Below are positions 47,565 through 56,955 of a DNA stretch of 64,000 nt, piece after piece. This DNA is from Arcticibacter sp041902385 (GTDB taxonomy: Bacteria > Bacteroidota > Bacteroidia > Sphingobacteriales > Sphingobacteriaceae): assembly GCF_041902385.1 (NCBI RefSeq), contig NZ_CP169244.1, positions 3,224,001 through 3,288,000 of the forward strand. The letters run 5' to 3'. The position numbers were made by a program, and so were the translations under genes. The notes below the pieces were generated by a model. It was not told where the DNA came from. It made no database searches and saw nothing but the letters and a program-made list of their open reading frames with translations. Within the stretch, counting starts at the first letter, position 1; each line of letters starts with the position of its first letter.

Positions 47565-48317
47565 ATGCATTTAAAAAACAAAGTTGCAGTTGTTACCGGT
47601 GGTGCCAGAGATATCGGCCGGGCGGTATCATGCGAGTTAGCCCGTCAGGGAGCTAAAGTGGTGATCAACTATTTCGATCAGGAAGAAAAAGCGATCGAAA
47701 CACTGGAAATGATTAAAAATGAAGGGGGAGAAGCAGTGCTGGTATACGGAGATATGACCAAGGCGGCGGATGCAAATCTTCTTGCAGAAAAGGCTCGTGA
47801 AGCTTTCGGCGAAGAGATCCATGTTCTCGTGAATGTTGCCGGAGGACTGGTCGGCAGAAAGAAGCTTGTTGAAATGGAAGAAGAGTTCTGGGATTTTCTG
47901 ATGGATCTCAACCTGAAATCAGTTTTCCTGGTATGCAAGGCAATCGTTCCGTTTATGCCTGCAGGCTCTTCAATTATTAACTTTTCTTCACTGGCCGCGC
48001 GTGACGGCGGAGGCCCCGGTGCGAGTGCATACGCCACTGCCAAGGGTGCAGTGATGACTTATACCCGCTCGCTCGCTAAAGAGCTCGGTCCTCAGGGTAT
48101 CAGGGTCAATGCGTTGGCTCCCGGCGTTATTGCAACCACTTTCCATGATGTTCACAGTACACCTCAGATCAGGGCAAATATCCAGAACGCAACACCTTTA
48201 AGAAGAGAGGGGGAAGCTCAGGAAGTTGCCGATGTGGTGGCTTACCTGGCCTCTGGTAAATCAAGTTTCCTCACAGGAACCAATATTGATATCAACGGCG
48301 GTCTCGCGTTCTCTTAA
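47565..48317 (+). CDS. SDR oxidoreductase, probable DEH reductase
   Basis: 250 residues of the classical SDR fold: TGGARDIGRAVS (cofactor, about 11-22), NVAGG in place of NNAG, serine in NFSSLAARDG and YATAK (catalytic Tyr/Lys), ending GTNIDINGGLAFS. In alginate loci such enzymes reduce DEH to 2-keto-3-deoxygluconate with NAD(P)H. This fits the order PL17, KdgF, MFS, SDR here. The cofactor preference cannot be read. Eleven bp separate it from the transporter gene. KdgK and KdgA genes are not in the window. Confidence 0.85.
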   Translation: MHLKNKVAVVTGGARDIGRAVSCELARQGAKVVINYFDQEEKAIETLEMIKNEGGEAVLVYGDMTKAADANLLAEKAREAFGEEIHVLVNVAGGLVGRKKLVEMEEEFWDFLMDLNLKSVFLVCKAIVPFMPAGSSIINFSSLAARDGGGPGASAYATAKGAVMTYTRSLAKELGPQGIRVNALAPGVIATTFHDVHSTPQIRANIQNATPLRREGEAQEVADVVAYLASGKSSFLTGTNIDINGGLAFS

Positions 48318-48325
48318 CCAATAAA

Positions 48326-48356
48326 TAACGCCTGCATAACTGCTATGCAGGCGTTA
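48326..48356 (+). terminator. Strong 13-bp hairpin between the SDR and susC genes
   Basis: TAACGCCTGCATA pairs perfectly with TATGCAGGCGTTA across a 5-base loop, 9 bp after the SDR stop. No T run follows, so it may be an attenuator, a processing site or an mRNA-stabilising structure that sets different levels for the upstream and susC/D genes. Shorter repeats (GCAGGAGTTGCC at about 48417 and 48464) lie downstream. Confidence 0.5.
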
Positions 48357-48579
48357 GCCTGAAAGGCTTCAGTATTGAAAGGCTAATCTAAATAAACGAA
48401 ATAGTTCCTGCATAAGCAGGAGTTGCCCATAACCACATTAAGATATTACAGACACCCGGAGAGCAGGAGTTGCCGGGATAAGGCAAGCCGTTTCCGTCTG
48501 TCAGCCAGCTGCTTTTCATACTAGCCAGCAAGAATATATACATATAGATCATTGAATAACCAATAACTGAATTTTAGAA

Positions 48580-51500
48580 ATGATTCGACAAAAGCTATTA
48601 GCACTGTGCAGGAGCGTCAGCTCTGCCGCAGTCTGTGGAGTTATTCTTTTTTGGAGCCTTAGTGCCGCGGCGCAGAACATTACTGTTACGGGGGTAGTAA
48701 CCGATACCAAAGGAGAAAGTCTGCCAGGGGTAAGTGTGCTGATAAAAGGCACAAAGACAGGAGGATCGAGCGATGCCACGGGTAAGTACACCCTAAGAGG
48801 CGTTCCTTCTGACGGTACTCTTGTCTTTTCTTTTATGGGATATAAGAGCAGCGAGGTTGCTGTGAAGGGGCGCAAAAAAATTGACGTCGGACTGGAAGAG
48901 GACGTAAAGACATTAGATGAAGTAGTGGTGGTAGGATATGGTACCGTGAGAAAGTCGCATCTTACGGGATCGGTCACCAAACTGAAGAATGAGAACCTGG
49001 ATGAGATTCCGACTGCCCGCCTGGATAATGCCCTTATCGGAAAGATGGCCGGGGTTTCGGTTCAGAATACCACATCAGAAGCAGGCGCCGCCCCGACCGT
49101 CAGAGTTAGGGGATTGAGCTCGATAAGCGCCAATTCATCCCCTCTTGTAGTAGTGGACGGACATCCCGTTCCGGATGGTCTGGCTTTTGTCAATCCCTAC
49201 GATGTAGAATCAATCGAGGTGCTTAAAGACGCTGCTTCCTCCGCAATTTATGGGTCACGCGGCGCCAATGGGGTAATCATCATTACAACTAAGAAGGGAA
49301 CTGCCAATAAGCCCAGATATGCTGTAAAAAGTTATTATGGATTTAAAGAGGCTTATGAGCTTAACCCGATAATGACTATTTCTGATTACACAAAGCTCTT
49401 GTTTGCAGAGGCTGCACTTCGCGAAAACGATCCTTCGGTGAGTCCCGCTAACTACAACCTCATTACTGATAACGAACGCGCTGCTTATATCGTGGAAAGC
49501 CAGATAGCAGGAGGACCAACCGACTGGCAGGAGCAAGGCCTTCATAACGCGGGCATTTACAACATCCAATTAAATGCCTCGGGAGGGAATAAAGACCTGC
49601 GCTATTATGTTTCAGGAAACGTGCAGCGTGATCAGGGGATCATGAAATTCAGTGAAAATAATAAAGGTAATTTTAAAATTAAGCTTGACGCAAATCTCAG
49701 CAGCAAGCTGAGCATGTCCGTTAATCTTAACCCTACATATTCCAACCTTGAGCGCCCGGGTGCTAATTTTACTGACTATTATCGTACTTATTCTTTCCTT
49801 CCGGTGAAGCATTCCGATTTTACCGCAGCTTTCATAGGGCAGAATCCTCAGTGGGCTTCAGTTAAGCCGGGAGACTGGGCGCAGGCGAGACATTTTGCCA
49901 ATATGTTCTATTCGGGATATATGCCCGACGGCTCTTTCTGGCAGAGTGACGAAAAGCTGATTCCCTGGGGGACCAACAGCAACAGCCCTCTTTCTATAGC
50001 TTCGAGGATTGAGCGGAATTCTAAGAATTACCGCGTTATGGGAGGAGGCGACCTTAGTTACAAACTTCTTAAGAACCTCACTCTGAAAACGGCTTTCAGC
50101 GGATATTATAACCAGCGGGAGGACTTGACACTTACAAGAAGTAATGCCAAAAGCGACGGAGATGTTGGCTCGGGAGAGCAAAATACCAGTAAAGTGATTG
50201 ACCTTTTATGGGAAAACACTTTAAATTATAATCAACAGATAGGCAATCACAATTTCACAGGTTTGCTTGGCTTTACGGCCCAGAAAACTACTAATGATAT
50301 TTCTAATATTCTGGCGCGGAATTTTCCTACAGACGATTTCGAAACGCTCAGCCAGGCTGCCCAAATAGATCAGCCGGGAACATATACCAGCAGAGTGCCT
50401 GTAGGACTACTTTCCTATCTGGGACGTATTACTTACGATTATAAGGGAAAATATCTCTTTTCTTCGAGCCTGAGGACTGACGGAAGTACCTATTTCAAAA
50501 AACCTCATCAATGGGGTTGGTTCCCTTCCGTTTCTGCCGGCTGGCGGGTGAATGCTGAGCCTTTTATGAAGCCTGCGTCGCAATGGCTGAGCAACCTGAA
50601 GCTAAGGGCCAGTTATGGAGCCACCGGCAACAACCGCATCCAGGATTTCGCTTATGTCAACCTCCTTTATCCTGCTAACTATTCTTTCGGAGGAGGCACC
50701 GGATTGCTGAATCTTGGCCTTGCCCCGACTGAAGAGGTACTTAAGAATGCCAGGATTACATGGGAGCGCACTTTTGAATTCAACACAGGTCTGGATCTTG
50801 GGCTATTCAGAGACAGGATCTCCCTTTCAATGGAAGCCTATCGCTCTGAAACCGATCGTTTGCTCCTACAGCAGGGGACCATGTCGTTTTCCGGGTCCAA
50901 TACCTTCTGGAACAACGCAGGGAAGGTGAGGAATACAGGAGTTGAAATAGATCTGACGTCGAATAATATTAACTCCAAGAATTTCAAATGGAGTACCAAT
51001 ATCAATTTCGCGGCAAACCGCAATAAGCTTCAAAAACTTGGTGGGGAACCGTTCCAGTACACTTACGGCGAGCGTAATGAGCTTTATGCTGCTATAGTAG
51101 GACAACCCTCCATTCAATTCTTCGGCTACAAAGCCGACGGTGTGTGGAACTCGCAGGCAGACATCGATCAGGCTAAGAACAGCGGCGCCACTTCTGTTAT
51201 CCAGAATTACTTTAGCCCCGGCGGGATTAGGGTTAAAGATCTGAACGGAGATAATAAGATTGATGAAAGTGACCGCACTGTTTTAGGTACACCTTTCCCC
51301 GATTTTACCTGGGGGATGACTAACACATTTAAATATCGCGGCTTCGACCTGAGTATCCTTATTCAGGGCGTGCAGGGAGGTAGCCTGATAAACGGAGATG
51401 CGTTTTACACAGAAACGAAGAGGCTGAATACCAACTATACAAAGAACAGATGGATTAGTCCCGCGAATCCAGGCGACGGACGGACCCCATACAATAATGT

Positions 51501-51801
51501 GGGTGCCGACTGGATGCTCACGGATTACGTCATGGAGAATGCCTCCTATGCTTCTTTGAGGAATGTGATAATAGGATATTCATTTCCTGCGAAGATACTC
51601 AGACGCGTAAAGGTGAATACTTTAAGGTTATATGCTTCGGGCGACAATCTGCTGCTGATAACAGGAGGTTCATACCGCGGGATTAATCCGGAAGCAAGAG
51701 TAACAAGTAACCAATATACCTCTCCTCTGACATCGGGTTATCAGAGAGGCGCTTTCCCGGTCACCCGCACATTCACGTTTGGTCTGGACTTTACTTTTTA
51801 A
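48580..51801 (+). CDS. susC: SusC/RagA-family TonB-linked transporter of the alginate locus
   Basis: 1073 residues: a signal peptide (about 1-31), a CNA-B domain (GVVTDTKGESLPGVSVLIKG), DEVVVVGYGTVRKSHLTGSV and the plug strand DAASSAIYGSRGANGVIIIT, then a long beta-barrel ending TFTFGLDFTF. It would import alginate oligomers through the outer membrane together with the SusD protein encoded 11 bp downstream. It lies 262 bp from the SDR gene, with a hairpin in between, and no clear promoter was found in that gap. Confidence 0.95.
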   Translation: MIRQKLLALCRSVSSAAVCGVILFWSLSAAAQNITVTGVVTDTKGESLPGVSVLIKGTKTGGSSDATGKYTLRGVPSDGTLVFSFMGYKSSEVAVKGRKKIDVGLEEDVKTLDEVVVVGYGTVRKSHLTGSVTKLKNENLDEIPTARLDNALIGKMAGVSVQNTTSEAGAAPTVRVRGLSSISANSSPLVVVDGHPVPDGLAFVNPYDVESIEVLKDAASSAIYGSRGANGVIIITTKKGTANKPRYAVKSYYGFKEAYELNPIMTISDYTKLLFAEAALRENDPSVSPANYNLITDNERAAYIVESQIAGGPTDWQEQGLHNAGIYNIQLNASGGNKDLRYYVSGNVQRDQGIMKFSENNKGNFKIKLDANLSSKLSMSVNLNPTYSNLERPGANFTDYYRTYSFLPVKHSDFTAAFIGQNPQWASVKPGDWAQARHFANMFYSGYMPDGSFWQSDEKLIPWGTNSNSPLSIASRIERNSKNYRVMGGGDLSYKLLKNLTLKTAFSGYYNQREDLTLTRSNAKSDGDVGSGEQNTSKVIDLLWENTLNYNQQIGNHNFTGLLGFTAQKTTNDISNILARNFPTDDFETLSQAAQIDQPGTYTSRVPVGLLSYLGRITYDYKGKYLFSSSLRTDGSTYFKKPHQWGWFPSVSAGWRVNAEPFMKPASQWLSNLKLRASYGATGNNRIQDFAYVNLLYPANYSFGGGTGLLNLGLAPTEEVLKNARITWERTFEFNTGLDLGLFRDRISLSMEAYRSETDRLLLQQGTMSFSGSNTFWNNAGKVRNTGVEIDLTSNNINSKNFKWSTNINFAANRNKLQKLGGEPFQYTYGERNELYAAIVGQPSIQFFGYKADGVWNSQADIDQAKNSGATSVIQNYFSPGGIRVKDLNGDNKIDESDRTVLGTPFPDFTWGMTNTFKYRGFDLSILIQGVQGGSLINGDAFYTETKRLNTNYTKNRWISPANPGDGRTPYNNVGADWMLTDYVMENASYASLRNVIIGYSFPAKILRRVKVNTLRLYASGDNLLLITGGSYRGINPEARVTSNQYTSPLTSGYQRGAFPVTRTFTFGLDFTF

Positions 51802-51812
51802 GGAGATTTGCA

Positions 51813-53396
51813 ATGAGAAATTTGAAATATATAGCCATAGCCGGGATGTTTGTTATTGGGATGGCGTCCTGTAATAAGGTTCTTGATGTTGAACCTGTGT
51901 CCAATGTCGGCGTCGATAAGTTTTATCGCAATGCCAGGGAAGTGCAAACTGCGCTGACAGGCTGTTACGCAGGACTTCGTGAGCCGCTGGTGACCGAGTG
52001 GATGCTTACAGAGCAAAGGACTGATAACTCCAGGCAGAATTCTGCCACGAGTACTGCCGTCCAGCGGGTGGAGCTCAACGCTTTCGACATGTATACCCAG
52101 AGTTCACAGCATCAGCAGATTTATAACTACTGGATCAGCGTTTACCGCAACATCAGAAGTATTAATTATGTACTGCAGAGCCTTGGAGTCGCCTACGAAA
52201 ACGGCGAAATAACGTTTAAGAAGGGAAGCGCTGAGGTGACGGACGAAGAAAAGGCCGGTTTGGCCGGTCATGCTCTGTTTCTTCGCGCCTATCATTATTT
52301 TAATCTGGTAAGACTGTTCGGCGATGTTTTCCTGATTACAGAGCCTGTGATCCCGCAGGAAGCAAAGCAAGTTGGCCGTTCGTCTGTAGCTGACGTGTAC
52401 AAATTAATTATTGCAGACCTGACTGCGGCGAAAGACAATCTCTCACCGGCCCCGTATGGCTCAATCCCTTCTGCATCACTTGGAACGGCGAATGCCTGGG
52501 CTGCAAAAGCACTGCTTGCGAAAGTGTATCTCACCTTGCAACAGCCTGCAAATGCACTGCCTTTACTGAACGATATCATCGACCATAGCGGATATGGATT
52601 AGAGCAGAATTACAGCCGCGTGTTTTCTATTGACAACGAGATGAATAAGGAGATTTTATTTGCCGTAAGATTTAAAGCAGGTGGATTAGGCATGGGGAAC
52701 TTCATGGCTAATACCTTTGCTCCAAACAGCAGTGGAAATGCCGTAGTAAACGGAGATGGCCTGGGCTACAACACTCCAACAGATAATCTTGCGGCAGCCT
52801 ATAAAACACCTTCATCCGGTGCTTCAGATCAGAGAAAATCTGTTAATATCAATTCCTATGCAGGGAGGCCTTATATTCAGAAATTCATTTCGCAGGTTCA
52901 GGTGGAAAATGATGCAGAGAATGATTTCCCGGTGATCCGTTTTGCAGATGTTCTGTTAATGAAAGCGGAAGCTATGGGCTTCGACGGACCTTCGGGCCAG
53001 TCTGTTGGGTTGATCAACATGATCAGGGCCAGAGCCGGTGCCATTAATTATGACGGTGGTAACTTCGCCACTACGTTCTACAAGTATCCTGCTGACGGAA
53101 GCTCTTCAATTCAGACAGCCGAAGCGTTTCTTAACGCTCTCCTTAATGAGAGACGGTTAGAATTGGCATTCGAAAATCAACGGTTTTTCGATCTGATAAG
53201 AACAGGGCAGCTTCTCCCTGTCATCAGCGCCTATTTTGAAAATGAATATCAGGTACATTACAGAAGGTACAGGCCGGTGATTACACTTGACGCCCTCAAA
53301 GCCAATCTTACACCAGAGAGAATTTTGCTACCCATACCGCAGCGGGAAATAGATACAAACGATCAACAAAGGATCCCTCAGAATCCTGGATACTGA
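51813..53396 (+). CDS. susD: SusD-family lipoprotein of the alginate locus
   Basis: 527 residues: lipobox GMASCNKVLD (cysteine about 20), the SusD repeats (AALRAYHYFNLVRLFGD-type, LFLRAYHYF), and the conserved end NERRLELAFENQRFFDLIRT followed by IPQNPGY. It should bind alginate oligomers at the SusC mouth. The present stop (TGA, 53394-53396) uses the first bases of the group II intron. After splicing, the codon order would read GGA TAC TAA, so the original stop is TAA. Confidence 0.94.
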   Translation: MRNLKYIAIAGMFVIGMASCNKVLDVEPVSNVGVDKFYRNAREVQTALTGCYAGLREPLVTEWMLTEQRTDNSRQNSATSTAVQRVELNAFDMYTQSSQHQQIYNYWISVYRNIRSINYVLQSLGVAYENGEITFKKGSAEVTDEEKAGLAGHALFLRAYHYFNLVRLFGDVFLITEPVIPQEAKQVGRSSVADVYKLIIADLTAAKDNLSPAPYGSIPSASLGTANAWAAKALLAKVYLTLQQPANALPLLNDIIDHSGYGLEQNYSRVFSIDNEMNKEILFAVRFKAGGLGMGNFMANTFAPNSSGNAVVNGDGLGYNTPTDNLAAAYKTPSSGASDQRKSVNINSYAGRPYIQKFISQVQVENDAENDFPVIRFADVLLMKAEAMGFDGPSGQSVGLINMIRARAGAINYDGGNFATTFYKYPADGSSSIQTAEAFLNALLNERRLELAFENQRFFDLIRTGQLLPVISAYFENEYQVHYRRYRPVITLDALKANLTPERILLPIPQREIDTNDQQRIPQNPGY

Positions 53397-53940
53397 GCGC
53401 CATGAACGATTTGCGCAGCAAATCGGTGCTGTTTGAATGATGATGGTAGGTCCATCGGTATCGGCTTACAGGAACAGGTATCAAACCGCTGCTAAGTTGC
53501 TTTGGTAAAGAGCCAAGGTGGGAAGCGTTAGCAGAAAAGGCATCACAGAGGTGTCAGGTAAGTATAAAGAAGACGAATGAAAATGAACTGCCGAAGAGGC
53601 GTCGAAAGGATTAGATGATGTCAAAAGTAAAGTACAGTATCACTTTATTATCAGTTGGGAGGACAACCTGTTTACTGTCCCGGCGGCATCCGGCGTATAG
53701 GCAGCGTGAGCTTTATACAGGCATTCAAACGGAACTTGGGAACCTGTGGGAACGATGCGAAGAGAAAAGGACAAGCGGAAGAACCCGCAAGTCCGAAAGT
53801 ATCGATGCGTTCCACAGGGGCAGAGCCACCCGTAGTAGTGATGACTGCTTTGGAAACATAGCAAGAGCGAAGGGGGGCGTTATCAGGCGCTGTACATTAA
53901 TAGAAACTGTTTAAGGGGCAACCTACAGGAGGTATAAGAT

Positions 53941-55199
53941 ATGTACAGGCCAAAACCAAATTGTATTTCGAGAAAGTCGGTGCAGGAAGCCTACTTGAAG
54001 ATCAAAGCCAATAAAGGGGCAGCAGGTGTAGACCAGATGAGCATGGAAGCTTTTGAAAAAGAGCGACAGAAACATCTGTATAAGCTCTGGAACCAAATGA
54101 GTTCCGGCAGCTACATGCCCCCTTCAATCAAGTTGGTGGAGATACCCAAGAAAGATGGCGGTAAAAGGCCATTAGGCATACCCACCATAACCGACCGTAT
54201 CGGACAAGCGGTAGTAGCGGAGAAATTGGGAAAGGTGGTCGACAACCTTTTCCATGATGATTCCTACGGCTACCGAGCTAGGAAATCTGCACTACAGGCA
54301 GTTGCCAAAGCACGTGAAAGGTGCTGGGAATATCACTGGCTGCTGGATGTAGATATCAAAGGGTTCTTCGACAACATTCCGCATGACTTGCTTATGCTGG
54401 CAGTGGAGAAACATGCAGAGGAGCAATGGATGGTACTGTACATAAAAAGATGGCTGGTAGCCCCTTGCGACTGGAAGACGGAACAATAGTACCACGGACG
54501 AAGGGTGTGCCGCAAGGCTCCGTTATCGGCCCGATACTATCGAACCTCTACCTGCATTACGCAATGGATATGTGGCTGATGGCCAACTATCCTGACCTTG
54601 CATTCGAACGCTATGCGGACGATGCGGTCATTCATTGCAGAACCGAAGGACAAGCCATCCGCTTAAAGGAGTTATTGGGCAAACGGTTGAAAGATTGCGG
54701 GCTGGAAATGCACGAAGACAAAACAAAAATAGTCTTCTGCAAAGACAGTAACCGCAATGCGAAAACGCCAAAAATAGTGTCGTTCGACTTCCTTGGTTAC
54801 ACGTTCAAGCCCAGACAGGCACAGAACAGCCAGCGAAAAGAAAACTTCACTTGCTTCTTGCCGGGAGTAAGCACAAAAGCATTGACAGCAATGAATAAAA
54901 AGCTGAACGAGATGCCGATACTGCGCACACCGGGCATTGAGATAGAAGAAGTTGCCAAAACAATAAATCCTGTCCTGCAAGGTTGGGTCAACTACTACGG
55001 GAAATTCTATAGTGCAAAGCTAAGAAGCTTTATGCAAAGAATAAACGCAAAGCTGGCCAACTGGGCAATACGGAAATACAAAGGGTTAAGAAGCAGTGTG
55101 ACCAGAGCAATGAAGTGGGTAAGCAGTTTATACAACCGCAAACCCAACCTGTTCGCTCATTGGACATTCGGCGCAAAACCCAAACTGGAATATAGATAA
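53941..55199 (+). pseudogene. ltrA: Group II intron reverse transcriptase/maturase, apparent -1 frameshift
   Basis: About 419 residues when repaired. It has RT motifs (KANKGAAGVDQMSMEAFEK, KDGGKRPLGIPTITDRIGQA, LDVDIKGFFDNIPHDLLM, GVPQGSVIGPILSNLYLHYA, and the catalytic FERYADDAVIHC) and the maturase domain (NPVLQGWVNYYGKFYSAKLR). No C-terminal HNH endonuclease follows, so it belongs to an endonuclease-lacking class. The break is in the C4 run 54461-54464: one more C gives RWLVAPLRLEDGTIVPRTKG. An AGGAGG ribosome site lies 10 bp before the ATG, stronger than host genes show. The protein helps splicing and retrohoming. Confidence 0.88.
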
Positions 55200-55202
55200 C
55201 GG

Positions 55203-55236
55203 GAGCCGTATGCGCGGAGACGTGCACGTACGGTTC
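55203..55236 (+). ncRNA. Group II intron domain V
   Basis: A 34-base hairpin that opens with GAGCCGTATGCG and closes with CGCACG-type pairing to CGTACGGTTC, capped by a GGAGAC-type tetraloop region. The conserved AGC catalytic triad is present at positions 2-4. Domain VI follows at about 55243-55274. Confidence 0.92.
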
Positions 55237-55288
55237 TGAAAGAATCTCAGGCTGAAATGCCTGGGTTTACTTACTAAAAAATCAGGTT

Positions 55289-56875
55289 ATGAAAAAGATG
55301 TTTAAATCATTAATCGGGATATTGATGCTCTGTACAGGTATCATATCCTGTAAAAAAGACGATTCCGGACCATCTTCAGGCGAGGTGAAAGCTAAGGATT
55401 TTATATATAATCTTGCTACAAAGAATTTTACTCCTGACACCGCGCTAACTGCGGAAGTCACGTCTTCAGGTGCAGTTGACATTGTTTATTGTTATCTTGT
55501 CAGAAGCAACACAAGTGATTCTCTTATTTTCGTTGGCAAGCCTGATCCTGGTGAGTCAAGAGATTATACGTTTCATATTTCAGCCTCAAAGATTCCTTTT
55601 TCCAGTGTAAAGAGCGTTAGGGGGATTAAAGTAATGGTGCGGCAAGGGGGCAACAGCTCTTATCAGGGCCTTGTAAAAATTGATATTTACGACCCGACAA
55701 AACCCTTCCTCTCAGAGTTTCCGGTAAGTATTTCTCCTGATCTTGGTGGAGGACCGACTGCAATTACCGGAAAGATCACATCCGAAAGCGGCATAGCGAA
55801 AGTAGAAATATTAGATGACTATCAGGCTTCCGGTGTATTTAAACCGGTGCAATCGATAACAGTCAGCAATGAGAAAGAATATAACCTCAACTATTTATAT
55901 ACCTACAGGAAGGCAGCGCAGCATATTAAGATAATTGCTACGGACATTTACGGTCAGGCAATGGAACAGGTGATCGACATGCCGGTGGATGTTAACGTCT
56001 TTAAGCCCAAATTCGCAGATTTTCCTGAAAGTGTCACGCCTGATCTGACGGGCGGCCCTACTAAAGTGGCGGGAAGGATTACCTCCTTTACCGGCCTGTC
56101 AAAGATTGAGATATATGATGACTTTGAAGGAAGCTTTGTTTCTGTCAAGACGATAGGCGACTTAAATGACTCACATGATTATACCCTGAATTATGACTAT
56201 CAGTATAGAAAAAGAGCGTCCAAAATCAAAATAGTGGCAACTGATGCCGACAATCTCACGACTGAACTTGTGATTCCCCTGAATGTTACCTACGCGACGG
56301 AGGTATATCGCGACGTTATGATGTCGTCACAGTCGGCAACAGCTCCGGGCAGCTTTTTTGATGCTTCAACCGGTACGGTATTCGGAAACTGTGAAGTAAG
56401 TGGTAACGAGAATAAGCTTGATTTTCTTCTTTACACCAGTACGGCCGGAGTGCTATCATTTTACAGTCCGACCAATACGGCGAGTGCAGCCTCCAGCTAC
56501 AAGTGTAACGGCGTCAGCTGGACTCCGGTGACAGCAAATCTGAAAGCTACACGGTTCAGAGTCCTGTTGCCAACAACTGCTGGGAATACTGCAAGCGATA
56601 ATATTTATTCGGCATATAATTCAGGCAGCATCAATAATCTTGATGACAGCTTCTTTGGAACCATTAGTGTACCGGGAAGCAGTTCAACAAAGTATGATGC
56701 CACGGCAACGCCTGCTTCGAATATCTTCAACACGACCTCGGCATATCTTATCTGGTTCCGGATTCCTCAGGCTAATGGTTCGAATAAAAACTGCCTTGTG
56801 AGGGTTAAAGAAGTGAATATTAATGCTACAGTCGGTTTATCAACAGTTAAGTTCGATATTATCGTGCAGAAGTAA
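55289..56875 (+). CDS. Surface lipoprotein with two Ig-like repeats, probable glycan-binding protein
   Basis: 528 residues: lipobox LCTGIISCKKDD (cysteine about 21), an N-terminal beta domain, then two similar repeats of about 100 residues, each opening (S/T)PDL-GGPT and containing SGIAKVEILDDYQ or TGLSKIEIYDDFE, then a C-terminal beta-sandwich with many Ser/Thr. Position after susD and before two lyases fits the surface glycan-binding protein (SusE/SGBP-B type) of a polysaccharide-utilisation locus. Its ligand is probably alginate. It lies just downstream of the group II intron. Confidence 0.83.
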   Translation: MKKMFKSLIGILMLCTGIISCKKDDSGPSSGEVKAKDFIYNLATKNFTPDTALTAEVTSSGAVDIVYCYLVRSNTSDSLIFVGKPDPGESRDYTFHISASKIPFSSVKSVRGIKVMVRQGGNSSYQGLVKIDIYDPTKPFLSEFPVSISPDLGGGPTAITGKITSESGIAKVEILDDYQASGVFKPVQSITVSNEKEYNLNYLYTYRKAAQHIKIIATDIYGQAMEQVIDMPVDVNVFKPKFADFPESVTPDLTGGPTKVAGRITSFTGLSKIEIYDDFEGSFVSVKTIGDLNDSHDYTLNYDYQYRKRASKIKIVATDADNLTTELVIPLNVTYATEVYRDVMMSSQSATAPGSFFDASTGTVFGNCEVSGNENKLDFLLYTSTAGVLSFYSPTNTASAASSYKCNGVSWTPVTANLKATRFRVLLPTTAGNTASDNIYSAYNSGSINNLDDSFFGTISVPGSSSTKYDATATPASNIFNTTSAYLIWFRIPQANGSNKNCLVRVKEVNINATVGLSTVKFDIIVQK

Positions 56876-56955
56876 AGAGAATAAGAAGCGGTTTATGGTT
56901 ATTAATGTTAGGGAAGGGGGCTGATATAATGGCCTCCTCCCTTTAAACGAGTTAA

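Larger units (their letters stand above)
53395..55274 (+). mobile_element. Group II intron with maturase, inserted at the susD stop codon
   Basis: The 5' end GAGCGCC is near the GUGYG consensus. The body carries a maturase gene. A textbook domain V (55203-55236) is followed by a domain VI stem (CTCAGGC/GCCTGGG) and a TTAC end. The boundaries may be off by one to a few bases. Candidate base pairing: GATACT just upstream (53389-53394) can pair with GGTATC at about 53459 or 53476 within the intron (EBS1-like). Joining the flanks recreates a TAA stop, so splicing would restore the operon mRNA. Confidence 0.88.
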
